A program made the translations under genes and the position numbers. A stretch of DNA of 64,000 nt from Dermatophagoides farinae (taxonomy: Eukaryota > Arthropoda > Arachnida > Sarcoptiformes > Pyroglyphidae), in NCBI RefSeq assembly GCF_024713945.1, contig NW_027461516.1:1-64000 (forward strand). The letters run 5' to 3'. Shown one piece after another: positions 23,368 through 33,876 of this stretch (the stretch's first letter is position 1; the number at the start of each line of letters is the position of its first letter). The notes beneath the pieces were generated by a model. The model was given only the letters and a program-made list of their open reading frames with translations, was not told the origin of the DNA and made no database searches.

Positions 23368-23504
23368 GGGCAAAGCGGTATTAATCTACTATGAAAAATA
23401 ATTTTTATTAAATTTGAAGTAAATTATTCACGAAGCTTTATTAAATGCATTTTACCTAAACAAGTACTCTCGTCTTGTTTCATTGCCAATTTTGAAGTTA
23501 GTAA

Positions 23505-25301
23505 ATGACAGAAGGAATTGCAGTTCACACAAATGATTCAAGTCAAAAGCAAAGCTCACAAATTGTAAAAAAAGGGAAAGCGTAAAACAGGCTGGAGCAT
23601 CGTAACAAATGAAGACGATCAGGTAAAAAACAATGGAAACTTAAAAGTCAATAAATCAGATAAAATCGAGCACGAACTCATTTTACCTGATCAGGACATT
23701 TTGTTAAAAAGAATGGGGTTCACTCAGGCAGACGGAATTTACAGCTTATATGTTTCTGGATTCAGCGCAGAAGTTTTATGCGTCAGTTGTGTGTGAGTTT
23801 TTGTTGAACTGTTTACTTGCTATAAAGGCCAATGTACTTCCTGGAAGCTGCCTCGACTCATCTGAAATGAATGCAGAAAATAAACTGTCTGAAGATAGTC
23901 TTCAGATTTGCGCAAGAAGCTACGAATTGCACTGTGCTAGACGGAATTTTTTTTGGGGAATCAGTGTTGCACATAACACGACCCCCCAATTATCCACGAA
24001 TTTTGTATTCACTTGATCTTGCTCAGCAGGTCACTATACCCGCAATATCAGCAGTAAAAAGAAACATGTTAGTTGGAATTACGCCATCAATATATGTGAA
24101 TAGTGAAAGTTTGGGACGAGCCTACAACGACACGATCAGCCGTATAGAGTGTTCTAACGCGGCGTTCATCAGAACGGTGGCTTGCATCAACAACGGTAGA
24201 TGCCCTGTCTCTTTGCTTGTGAATTTACCAGCCGGCCCAGCGTGGAATCAGTTTGACATGTACGAATTACTAACTTGTTTTGGCGCTTTAGACTTCGCGA
24301 TATTTATAGAAGTTCCCAAAAAAACTTGAACTTATATTTGAGTAGTGAAATTCATAAGTTTGAATGCTGATGAAGGTGAATTCGAAGTTTTAAATAAAGC
24401 TGTACAAATCGATTTTGAAAAGCCTGAGGAAGCAATTTGTTTGTTCAAGTATAATTCCACGGTTTCCCTGGAAAATTTATCGAAAAACATAAACTTCCTA
24501 GATTTTAACGACAAAAAAGCTGTCTTTACTGTACTATCCTGAAGATTATTTTGCAAAATACCCCCGCTTGGTTTACTTACTTAATAAACACTTAGAGTCC
24601 AACTTAAATATTAAGTTCAAAAAACAAGAGATCCCGACCAGGACCATCTATATTAAAGCACTCCTCTCTATCGAAGAAGTTTCAATCCCGTCAAACTACA
24701 ACGAAATAATCACAGATTTAATTCAGTCCTGTCGTAGCTGTGGAATAGTTTTGAATTTCAGGCTCGTCAACATGAACCAACCAAATCGTAGATCCTTCTG
24801 AATACGTTCAAAAGTTGGCTCAAAAATACTCAAACTCAATACGTATGATATTAACACTTTTTCGTACGACTACGAAAGCTATTTTTGGTTGGGTTTTTGT
24901 CGAGTTCGACTCTGTTGCATCAGCTTGCAATTTTGTGTCTAAATACGACAAACTTTGTTATGCGGGTAGAGCAGCTGAAATTCATTTCATCGATGAAAAC
25001 ATTTTTCTCGATAACAGTTTTAGCGACGCAAGTTTGTCACCAAACTATTCGAAAGAAGGAAGCAGTTTGTACAACAAAAGGTTGTTGGACAGCGTTTGGT
25101 CCTCGACTCAGCGCTTTCGAAGAACAAAAGAAAAAGTCTCTTCAAGAAGCACGAAGCGCAGCAACACGAGCAGCGAACCTCGCTCTTTCAGCATCCAACT
25201 TTATAGACGCGTTACCTGATTCTTCAATGCTAGCTTTGAACCACGAAGCACCAGACTTAGAGGCCGACATCAGCGAGTCTGAATGCGAAATGGAAGAGTA
25301 A
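23505..25301 (+). CDS. U2AF2: U2AF large-subunit-like splicing factor, frame broken
   Basis: U2AF65 binds the polypyrimidine tract and helps select the 3' splice site. The strongest match spans the end of RRM1 and the linker: FRFAQEATNCTVLDGIFFGE followed by VLHITRPPNYPRI, residue for residue like the RRM1 tail and the R-R-P-x-x-Y linker of U2AF65. RRM2 begins SLLVNLPAGPAWNQFDMYEL then LTCFGAL. The third RRM is of UHM type (GWVFVEFDSVASACNFV... then AAEIHFIDENIF). The N-terminus carries KKGKRKTGW, resembling a UHM-ligand motif, but no Arg-Ser domain. A coiled, acidic tail after the UHM ends SESECEMEE. At least five single-base shifts are needed, including at A-runs near 23570 and 24315. The 3' end overlaps the convergent gene by 32 bases. 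Confidence 0.75.
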
Positions 25302-26635
25302 CAATCAAGGCGAAAAAACTTTTTTGCTCGATGAAGTTGGCTGGTAACAAATTGTATTTATATAAATCATCGTTAGTAAACGATTTAGGCACATCTCGCG
25401 CTAAATTGGACTTTGAATGATCGTATTTGTATCTAACGCGTTTGCAACTGGAGAAACGAACCAGTTTGTCCGTTTCACGCTCTTCCCGCAATTGTTTCAT
25501 TACACAAAGCACGGGATTGCTGATTAGTACTTCGATACTGTCATTAGAAATAATTTTTGATCGAACCTCAGGGAACATAGATTTTCCGTAATTAGTTGGA
25601 CAGTACTGCCAAATGTCTATGTGTTTATACTTGCCAGTCGCGTCTAACTTAGTTCTTACACCTAAAACTTTCGATTGCCCGATGAAAATTGCCGAACGAA
25701 GTGTATTTTGACAGCAGCCTGAAAGGTATCTTTTCGATTTTGTAGTATTCTGCATCGTTATTACATAATTCAGACGCGTCTGTCATCTTCACATTATTTA
25801 AAAAATTCTCCAAAGACCGGAGTCAATAGATTTTTTGGGTTCTGCCGCTGCAGGCATACTTCTTACACTGACAATGTCTAAAACTTCTCTGTCGACTTCG
25901 TCCTGCGAAGCAATCAAAAATAATTGTCTAGACCGAAACGAGTAATACGCTGTTTCTTGATTTTTCAGAGAAAAACTTCAAAATAAATTTATTGGAACTA
26001 TTGAATCAGATCGTCAATTTTTTGGTTTTTGCACAAAACGCAGGATGCCAAATTTTAATAAGGAAATTGTTGTCAGTAAATTTTTCCAGCACGTATTCTG
26101 AAGAGCGAGAACAATTGTACTCGACACTACTATACTGTTTGTCAGAGTTAACGTAAAAAAGTTTTTACCTGCTCGCTGCGAATTTCCGTCAGGTTCGAGT
26201 CGTAAGAATAGAGTTCGCTAGAATATCGTCTGAGTTAGCTTTATGAACTAGAATTTTCAAGCTTTTTTCCTGCACACAAAGCTGCCACTTTCGATTTAGA
26301 CAAAGATTGAATTTCTATGCAGGAAAAAAGCTGCTGAGTCGCAAACAGTCTAATTAAAAAATCAAGCGCCAATTTCTCTTTCTCGATGAGTTTGGGGTTG
26401 GCCTTGACATCGTGCTCACACGCCATTTTTGAAACGGCCCCAAACTTGACGATTTCGTATTTGTTAGACTGTATTTCATCCTTGGTCAAATACAAAACCG
26501 AACTAGTGTCGTAATTGATAAGATCCAGCGGGTCTAGTTTTTTGAAAAGCGCGTCGATTTCGCCGTGTCTGGTGGTGAAAACTCACTCAAAAACTTAAAT
26601 TCAGCCAGCGATGAGCAAAAAGAACGAATATCCAT
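25270..26635 (-). CDS. Unidentified protein, frame broken; one gene or two
   Basis: Translation from the ATG at 26635 gives MDIRSFCSSLAEFKFLSEF, then in other frames HGEIDALFKKLDPLDLINYD and a continuous helical stretch (SNKYEIVKFGAVSKMACEHD). A plausible 34-nt intron lies at 26136-26169 (minus strand GTAAAA...AAACAG). Further fragments are YSSVEYNCSRSSEYVLEKF, QETAYYSFRSRQLFLIASQD and finally the 25270-25755 part (RSAIFIGQSKVLGVRTKLD ... LLPANFIEQ). Either one gene of roughly 430 aa with several indels, or two genes: one ending at 25798, the next starting at the ATG at 25786. I favour one, because a third frame reads through the junction as RSLENFLNNVKMTDASEL. No family recognised, no membrane segment. 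Confidence 0.4.
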
Positions 26636-26793
26636 ATCATTATGTTCTTATATGTGGTAGAACAGATATTTATTTTTAATTCGACAATATTTAGTTTTTT
26701 AAAATTAATATTTAGTTATTTGTAAGTTGTATAAACGATATTTGAGCTTATAACTAAAATTACTATGCAACAAAATGAGCAGTCCGAGATTGT

Positions 26794-29700
26794 TCAATTG
26801 CTAATAGCAGACTGGAAATCTTCTGTAGAACAGGTTTGTAGTTCGTAGATTTTGAACAAAAGCTCTTTTATGTTTTTGAACGTTTTCTCTTGATCTTTTT
26901 TGTTATTGATCATGTGGCCGCCAAATTTAGACATCAGGGCGGGCAGGAAGATACTTCCGTTTATAAAAACCGAATATAATGACGAGTAGCGTCATGTGGA
27001 AGAAAGTTTTCAAAATGTAATATTCCCGGAAGTAGATGGGGCAAAAGCGTGACAGACGTGCTTAGAGCGCCGTGGAAAATGGGATTGCATATCAGCACTA
27101 GTGTTTCGATGGTTCTGTCTTTTGCAGTTATTCCCCAAGTGTGTGGGAATATGTGTGGATGACGTGTACAGTGTAATCGACGCTGAAACCAATGCTCAGA
27201 ACGAGCAAAATCATGCTTAAGATGTTCAAATGGATGGAAAGATAAGCCATGAAGCCAAAGACTCCCAAATCAACAGATATGATCATGAATACTATGACAA
27301 GGACGTTAAACGTTCCTCGCAACAAGAAAACTGCTTACGATTACAATTGAAACAAAAGCCGTAATCATGCTAACGGCCGTGGTCGACCAGATGTTAATGT
27401 CTGTTTCGAAATACAGGAAGGTTTCCATAAATGCAAAAACATGTGAACAGCGTTCGTTTGAGTGAGACGAGCGGATCTATTCCGGCACGCTTGTATATTT
27501 CATTGTAGCGAGGGTGTGGGGCGTCGCCTTTGGCTAGATGGGGAATCAGTTTGGTTGGATCAGACGGTTTTTTGTTGCGTTTGTGACTTAAGTTGCTTGA
27601 ATCTGACGTTTGTAGCCAGCGCTGTTCAGAATTCCCGCTACTCTGAAGCGACTTTATCGAATCCACCAACATATCTTTGACTGTTTCATAACTTGATAAA
27701 TGTTTTTTGTACTGCAGAGACCTAATATCTGGCATTGTTTTCGTATCTGTTTTGTGATTTAAAATACTCCAGTCCTGAGAATAAGCGTTCATTATTTCTC
27801 GTAACTTTATCATGTAGCGGCTCTGTACGTAAGAGTTTAAGAAATTGTAGTGGAACAACATCATCTTAAAAGCTTTCAAAGGTGGAATTACAGTTTTATC
27901 AGCAAGAACAATGTTGTTGTCACTTTCTTTTTCGTCTGCAAAGTGGAAGTGTTCTCTTAAATGACGGCCAATTATCCCGACTCTGAGCCAAATGTTAAGC
28001 TGTGTATAGTAGATGGTTCTTCTTTCTTCAGATGTTTTTCCAGCTAAGATCTTGTGAGCGTTCTCCTGTAAGAAGAGAGTCATTCCGTTCGTTACATCCT
28101 GTGTGTCAGCTAAATTACGCAAGCTTCTGTCAAGCTCGAGAGTCGCATGAATTGTGTCTTTTTCCCACATCAAAATTTCACCAAGACTGTTATAGTATTT
28201 ATCCATGTTTTCAATTGAACTAGTAATTCCGGGTACTGAACTGTCTACAGCTGCTTTGTTACACACGCCATAATCGTTTCTGTTAAAGGTGTCTATCCAT
28301 CTGGGGGTCGACTACATACTCTTCGAAAATATCATCAAATGGCGTCCCTAATTTTCTAGTGTATCTGTTTTCGACCCCACTCAACTCCGCTGTATTAGTA
28401 GAAAGATCAGATGATTCACTAGCTTTTAAGTTTGGAGGCTGGTTTTTATCATTAGGAAATTGAGTCTGATATTGGTTTTTCTTTAATAATTTAGGAGCTG
28501 TAATAATAACTTCTGTTTGTTGCGGAAACAGCTGAATCTTGCTATGTGATAAATCAAACGCTTCACGTAGGTAACTGTCTGGTGGTGTTAAATGTTCCAA
28601 ATCCAATCCTGCTGATAAATAAAATATTCCCAATACTAACGAGAGCATTAAATACAATCCAAAGATAACTAAAATGAAACTCGTTACTTTTTTACTCTGA
28701 AACAACGGGCCTAAATGCCGTAGTATAAACAAATGCGTTTTTCTACCTTTTGTCCCTTCAGGTTCTGCTGAAATATGTAGAGCACCTTCTACTATGACAG
28801 ATAATTTATTAAGAGATGCATTTGAAAGCTCGATAAACTCTTTTCTTGTTTCGGATGACGTAGAGTCCAATGTATTTTTAGTTAAAATTCGATCTATAGC
28901 GCTTATTGATAAATTTCCGCTATTAATGTTTACAGAATCATAACTAACGGTGGATGAATAACGTCGTATGTTATTTGCAACTTCCATATTGTTGTTTTCA
29001 GAATTCATAACAGACCTACCGCTATCCGTATTTTGCGTTTTTCGTCTTTTTTTCTCTGAAAGTATCGAGTTTCGCAATTTAGTTAATGTCCATTGAATAG
29101 TTGCAACTTCAAACATTGTTCGAGAGTTCATAAACTTTTTTCTTAAATCGCTAATATCAAAAAGATATCTGCTTTCATTTTCAGAACGATACCCCTCAGG
29201 ATTATTTGAATCAATAGACATCATACTAGTGTCAATCACAACATCAGGTAATTCATATTCTCGGTTATTTTCATTATCCGGCAATCTTGGTTGATTAGAA
29301 TTAATACTATATATTGGCACAGGATTACTTCTTGAATGTCGAGCTCTTTCTCTTAACCAAATTTTGTAGCTATCTATAGTCAATCTTGAAAATCGCAAAC
29401 GAGCTAATAAGCGATCTGGCAAAAACCAAATTCGCCCTTGACTTTCAGCTTTTGCTTCAAGGCACAAGATAGGATAGAAAAATATAATATTAAATATAAA
29501 TCCTCCTAATAATCCAAAAGACGTGATAATACAAAAATTCCTAATTGCCGTGTATGGACCTATAGCTCCGACAACAAATGATACAATACTAGTTAACGTT
29601 GTGATAAATAATGCTATGCATGATTCAGCTAAGGCGTTCTGACAGCGTAGTTTTGGATTCTTTGTAAATGTAAAACCTAAAGTGTAAAAAATTTAACACA

Positions 29701-30890
29701 ACAAAAGTATTATCCAGCCCGATTGCTAAAACTAAAAACGGCGTAGCGTGCATAGTAGGCGTATGTTTTAATCCAAAAGCATAACATATTCCAGCACCTG
29801 CAGCAAATCCTAACAAAGCACTAACAGCACCCATTATACCACAGATCGATTTACTTCGAACATAATTCTTAGTACGATTAACTAGAGCCATATAAAGAAA
29901 TATCAATATCACAGCTGCTGCATAATCAAAAACTAAACGTTTATCAAAATTTGTTGTTCTAGTAAGTTCATCTTGCCATGATCTTTGAGCATTGACTATA
30001 ATATTAAAGTTTTTAAACTGATCGTAATCTTTATATTTTTTAGCAACCAAACGTTCTGCATCCTTTTTCTCTTCTTTCTTAGTAAATAGGTTCAAAATTC
30101 TATTAACCAAAGTATTTACAATGCCAGCGTCATAATTTGGATTAACACCAGAATTATGTGAGTACGGCTTTATATCTTCATTTATGAATCTAATAAGTTC
30201 CCCTTCCCATTCGTAACTGTGACGAGCTTTTTCTGGGTGATTAGAAGTTTCAAAAATTATTAAAAAACCAGTTGCACTTGTAACACGCACTATACCAGAT
30301 GGCATTTCAATAATTTCAGGTTGAATCATTGCTAAATCAGCTTTCACAATTTTGTTATTGATGACATTAGGGATATAAGGCCATTGTCTGGTACTAATTT
30401 GATTACCAAATAGATTTTCTTTGGCATACATATCTAAAGCGCTTCGAACTACACAATCGGATTGATCCATATCACCAAACTGCATTTGTTGCCGGTAACA
30501 TATTTCTGAGTAATTGATTTCGGGGTTTGAAGGAATTGTTAAATCATTTGAGATGTAATCTACAAGGGATTTCAGTTTCCCTAATGATTCTTTCGTTAAC
30601 ACATTAGAATTGTCCGAGCTGATTAAAAATAACATATTAATCCTCGGTGGAGCTCCAAAGATAGCCGCTTGCTTTGCAAGATCAGATCTACTCTGACTTA
30701 TCGGCATGGCATAAAGCACATCTGCACGATTTTCAAACTTTATAGTAAATAAAAAACCTCCAAGCAAAGCAGCCGTTAACAACGAGCTGATAATGTATCG
30801 TTTAGGTGAATCGAATATTTTACCTCCAATGAAAAAAAAAAGCTTCCTAAAATTCCGAAGTAACTTCGCTTTATGGTCTGAAAAACTCAT
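26794..30890 (-). CDS. Patched/NPC1-like sterol-sensing transporter, frame broken
   Basis: This RND-superfamily membrane protein should move sterol or other lipid using two six-helix bundles. The ATG at 30890 gives MSFSDHKAKLL and a first helix (YIISSLLTAALLGGFLF). After a lumenal loop comes the sterol-sensing bundle, with VLAIGLDNTFVVLNFL carrying the conserved GxxxD motif and TLTSIVSFVVGAIGP. A cytosolic, polar segment of about 230 residues (rich in Asn and Ser, about 28750-29450) follows, then a helix (VTSFILVIFGLYLMLSLVLG), a second lumenal loop and a second bundle with SIGFSVDYTVHVIHTY, again GxxxD, and FGFINGSIFLPALMSK. The C-terminus ends ...TCSTEDFQSAISN. Frame breaks occur near 29632, 28290, 27430, 27330, 27140 and 27045. 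Patched-related is likelier than NPC1: no NPC1 N-terminal domain is seen. Confidence 0.85.
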
Positions 30891-31065
30891 ATTCGACAAT
30901 TGAATGGTTTAGCTTTAAAATATTCTTTGTGCTTTCGTGATCAAGACCGTATAGTCTCGCGCATAACTTTTTATTATTTCTTCTATTCAATTAATATATC
31001 ATTGCTATAAATCCACACACTTCATTTTTTTAGAAGTCCACAATCCTCATAAAAAATAATCAAAC

Positions 31066-32849
31066 ATGTCTGTTGTTTCTTTACTTAATGGAATACTCAC
31101 AAACGATAATGCAGCATCCATTTGTAAGTTCCTAACGAACCTAATTTAATAGCTGAGATCGCTCAATGTAACGTGAATGTGTTAGGAATGTGCTGTTACG
31201 TCAAAAACTATTGTCACCCTTTGGCAAACTGCATTAGTACGCCAAACGTAAGTAAAACTAGATTTTAAATTTTAAGTAGCCAAAAAACATCGTGGACATT
31301 CTCTCTACAATGCCTCGTTGCCAATGCACTCCTGGATACAGAGGAGACGGTAAAGTATCAGGAACAGGATGTATTAATATTGATGAGTGTAAAGAAGGGT
31401 TGGCAAATTGCTCTGATATTTGTATCGATCTATCACCAGGATATAAGTGTGACTGTAAACCAGGGTATCAATTAGATAAGGACGGGAGAACCTGTGTTGA
31501 TATCAATGAATGTCTCAACAATACTTCTCAATGTTCTCACAAATGTGTTAACACAGAAGGAGGCTACCACTGTGCTTGTTTTCCAGGCTATGAACTTCAA
31601 CCTGATGGAAAAACTTGTTTAGATATTAATGAGTGTGAATCAGTCAACTTAAGTGGTTATTCAGTTTGCCAGTTCGATGAGCTTTGCATCAATACAGCAG
31701 GTTCATTTTATTGTGGTTGTCCTAAAGGTTTTAAACCCAACGGAAAACAAGTGTGAAGATATTGATGAATGTATTGATTTTAATGAAAAACCTTGTCCTA
31801 ATAGTGCTTATTATGATCAATTCAAAAATTTAAAACAATCACAAATTTGTCAAAACGTTTACGGCGGACACCTCTGTATGTGTAACAATGACATGGATTT
31901 TCAACTCGACCCCCGCTATCCGTTTCATGAAGAACCCATTGTAGAATTATATGCATTGATTAAAGACATCCCGTTAGATGATCTACAGTACCTCATTAAA
32001 AATATGACTCTGCAAGATCAAAAGATATGGTACAAAAAAAACGCAGAGATATCTATCCAACCATCATGACCAAGAGACAGAAAGCCAGCAACATCATTTA
32101 GGTTTAGAAAAACTGAAGAAACGAAACCATTTACTGATGTTGCATAATGCAAAACTCAAATGTGAGAAAACTAATCTTTGTAATCCAGATTATGATCGGT
32201 GTCTGTCTGAAGCGACGTGCCAACCTGAACAAAATATATACAAATGTAAATGTAATGATAAGTCTATTGATTATTACACACAGCCTATTGGATGCGACAA
32301 AGGAACACTAATAGAACCAAGTGAACTTAACTTATCTTTCCGATCTCAGCTTAACAATAAAAAAGAAAACCTACATGACTCTAACAGCATTCCGAAAATA
32401 AATAAAAATAGTAGCAAGCTTTCAAATAACCTTTTTATTGTTGGTGAAAATCTATCTTGCTTAGATGATTTCCATTTGTGTCCTTTAAACGCAATGTGTA
32501 AAGAAAATTATTTGAATTTGCAATGTTATTGCCCTAGAAACAAAAAACTTTCAACCGAAATAATTCCTCCCATTGAATATAAACGAGTCGTTCTCGGGAA
32601 ATTGGCCGCTATGAGCGACGATGAAATTCGTATTATTGTCAGTCACACCCATTGGATGGAATATTGAAAATGCTATATCTATCAAGATACAGATTTTCGG
32701 ATGATACGAAAAAAAAAGTTGATTGGAAAAGCACTAGCCGTATTGAAGTCCTGCTTGAAAAAAACTCATATCCGAATTGCACTAGAAAAGATATATTTGA
32801 AATAATTGAAAGTTCAATTAAAACTATTTATCGCAATGTTTGTAATTGA
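31066..32849 (+). CDS. Multi-EGF-domain protein with short introns, frame broken
   Basis: Three exons open the gene: 31066-31123, 31153-31247 and 31280 onward, with introns of 29 nt (31124-31152) and 32 nt (31248-31279), both GTAAGT...TAG. The frame is exact across both. The first EGF-like unit is C-rich (CHPLANC ... CQCTPGYRGDG), followed by at least three calcium-binding EGF domains with the D-I-N/D-E-C signature (IDECKEGLANC, INECLNNTSQC, INECESVNLSG) and a fourth after a frame break near 31748 (CEDIDECIDF). Two looser Cys modules follow (CNPDYDRC..., CLDDFHLCPLNAMC). Such proteins act outside cells or in secretory organelles. Yet no signal peptide or transmembrane helix is visible, so an upstream exon may be missing. 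Further breaks near 32045 and 32665. Confidence 0.85.
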
Positions 32850-32878
32850 GCTTTAATTTCTATGATTTTATAAGCACA

Positions 32879-33661
32879 TTAAGAACGTCCAACAAACTTT
32901 TTAATCGATCCAACGAGATCCAATATAATTTCAAAACTTTCATTGCCTTCCGTCATGGAATCATACATTGCTTCAACCATATCTGAATCTCTGCCAATTC
33001 CTTGGTATCTGGAAACATCAGGTATTGATAGTTCTTCAACGGAGTTTTCTTTTTTATTTTTTGTCACATCCAAACTAGTCTTGAGCTGCGCACGTTCGAA
33101 TTCAGCGTCAAAGTCGAACTCAGAATCAGAAGCGTCAAAATCTTCGTCTTTTAATACATTTGCAGCTTCATTATAAAAAATTGGTTCTGATATGTCTGAA
33201 GCTTCCTCATAGTTATTTTGAAGTACGCTAAAATCCGTAAGTTTTAGTAATTTTTCTTCGTCTGAATTTACAAAACATTCGTAAAGTTGATTTATATACT
33301 CTTTATATAGTTTTGCTTTTTTAGAAGTGTAATCTATTGGTTTTTGTAAATTAAAAAATTTATCGGCAAGGTTATTTCCGCCTAAATCTAAACGAACGGC
33401 CTCTTCTTTTTTCAGTGGATCAAGATCTAAAGATCTGATAAAAGAATACGAAACCCCTATGTCTCGATGCTTGCCTGCACACTCTAAACAGAGCAAAATA
33501 CCGAATGTCACAGAACACCATTTAGGAGACTTAAGACCACAATCAAAACAAACGTTATTACCCGGCTTGTTTGTAATATACTTCACAAACTTTATTAGGT
33601 CTGATTCAAGTAATAATCCTTTTTCGTCTGTTTTTACTTCATTTGTCGCGAAAAAACTCAT
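32879..33661 (-). CDS. ArfGAP domain protein, ArfGAP2/3 type
   Basis: ArfGAPs stimulate GTP hydrolysis on Arf and time COPI coat release at the Golgi. The intact 260-aa product has the zinc finger C-x2-C-x16-C-x2-C at residues 39-62 (VCFDCGLKSPKWCSV..., LLCLECAGKHRDIGV) and the catalytic arginine right after it in KHRDIG. The following FIRSLDLDPLKKEEAVRLDL and the GGNNLADKFF segment complete the roughly 120-residue domain. The rest is acidic and Ser-rich and ends with SIKKFVGRS. Position of the domain at the extreme N-terminus suits ArfGAP1/2/3 rather than ASAP or ACAP. The stop lies 30 bases past that of the convergent EGF gene, so the 3' ends are close or overlapping. Confidence 0.93.
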   Translation of the reverse strand: MSFFATNEVKTDEKGLLLESDLIKFVKYITNKPGNNVCFDCGLKSPKWCSVTFGILLCLECAGKHRDIGVSYSFIRSLDLDPLKKEEAVRLDLGGNNLADKFFNLQKPIDYTSKKAKLYKEYINQLYECFVNSDEEKLLKLTDFSVLQNNYEEASDISEPIFYNEAANVLKDEDFDASDSEFDFDAEFERAQLKTSLDVTKNKKENSVEELSIPDVSRYQGIGRDSDMVEAMYDSMTEGNESFEIILDLVGSIKKFVGRS

Positions 33662-33876
33662 ATTACAATTAATTGGCTTGAAAGGCGATTTTGGCTATAA
33701 AAAAATTTATTTGATTTAATCTTCAATAAGCAATTATTCAAGTTGACGATTTTGATTTTCTCAAAACCCGTAATTAGTGCTTTTAGGCAATTTAAACTGC
33801 TTTACTTAGTACCATGATTTTTTCAAAATTAAATTTGGAATTCTTAAAATCAGATTAACAGCCAAACACCGTTAAA

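Noticed and set aside
21559-25301. Special reading of GGG or CCC codons as in Perkinsus mitochondria
   Set aside because: Two TatD breaks sit at CCC and GGGG, but GGG codons are read normally in the VPS13-like gene and other breaks are at A or T runs.
26765-26837. Plus-strand start exon MQQNEQSEIVQLLIADWK
   Set aside because: It lies opposite the end of the patched-like gene, and I found no downstream exon to join.
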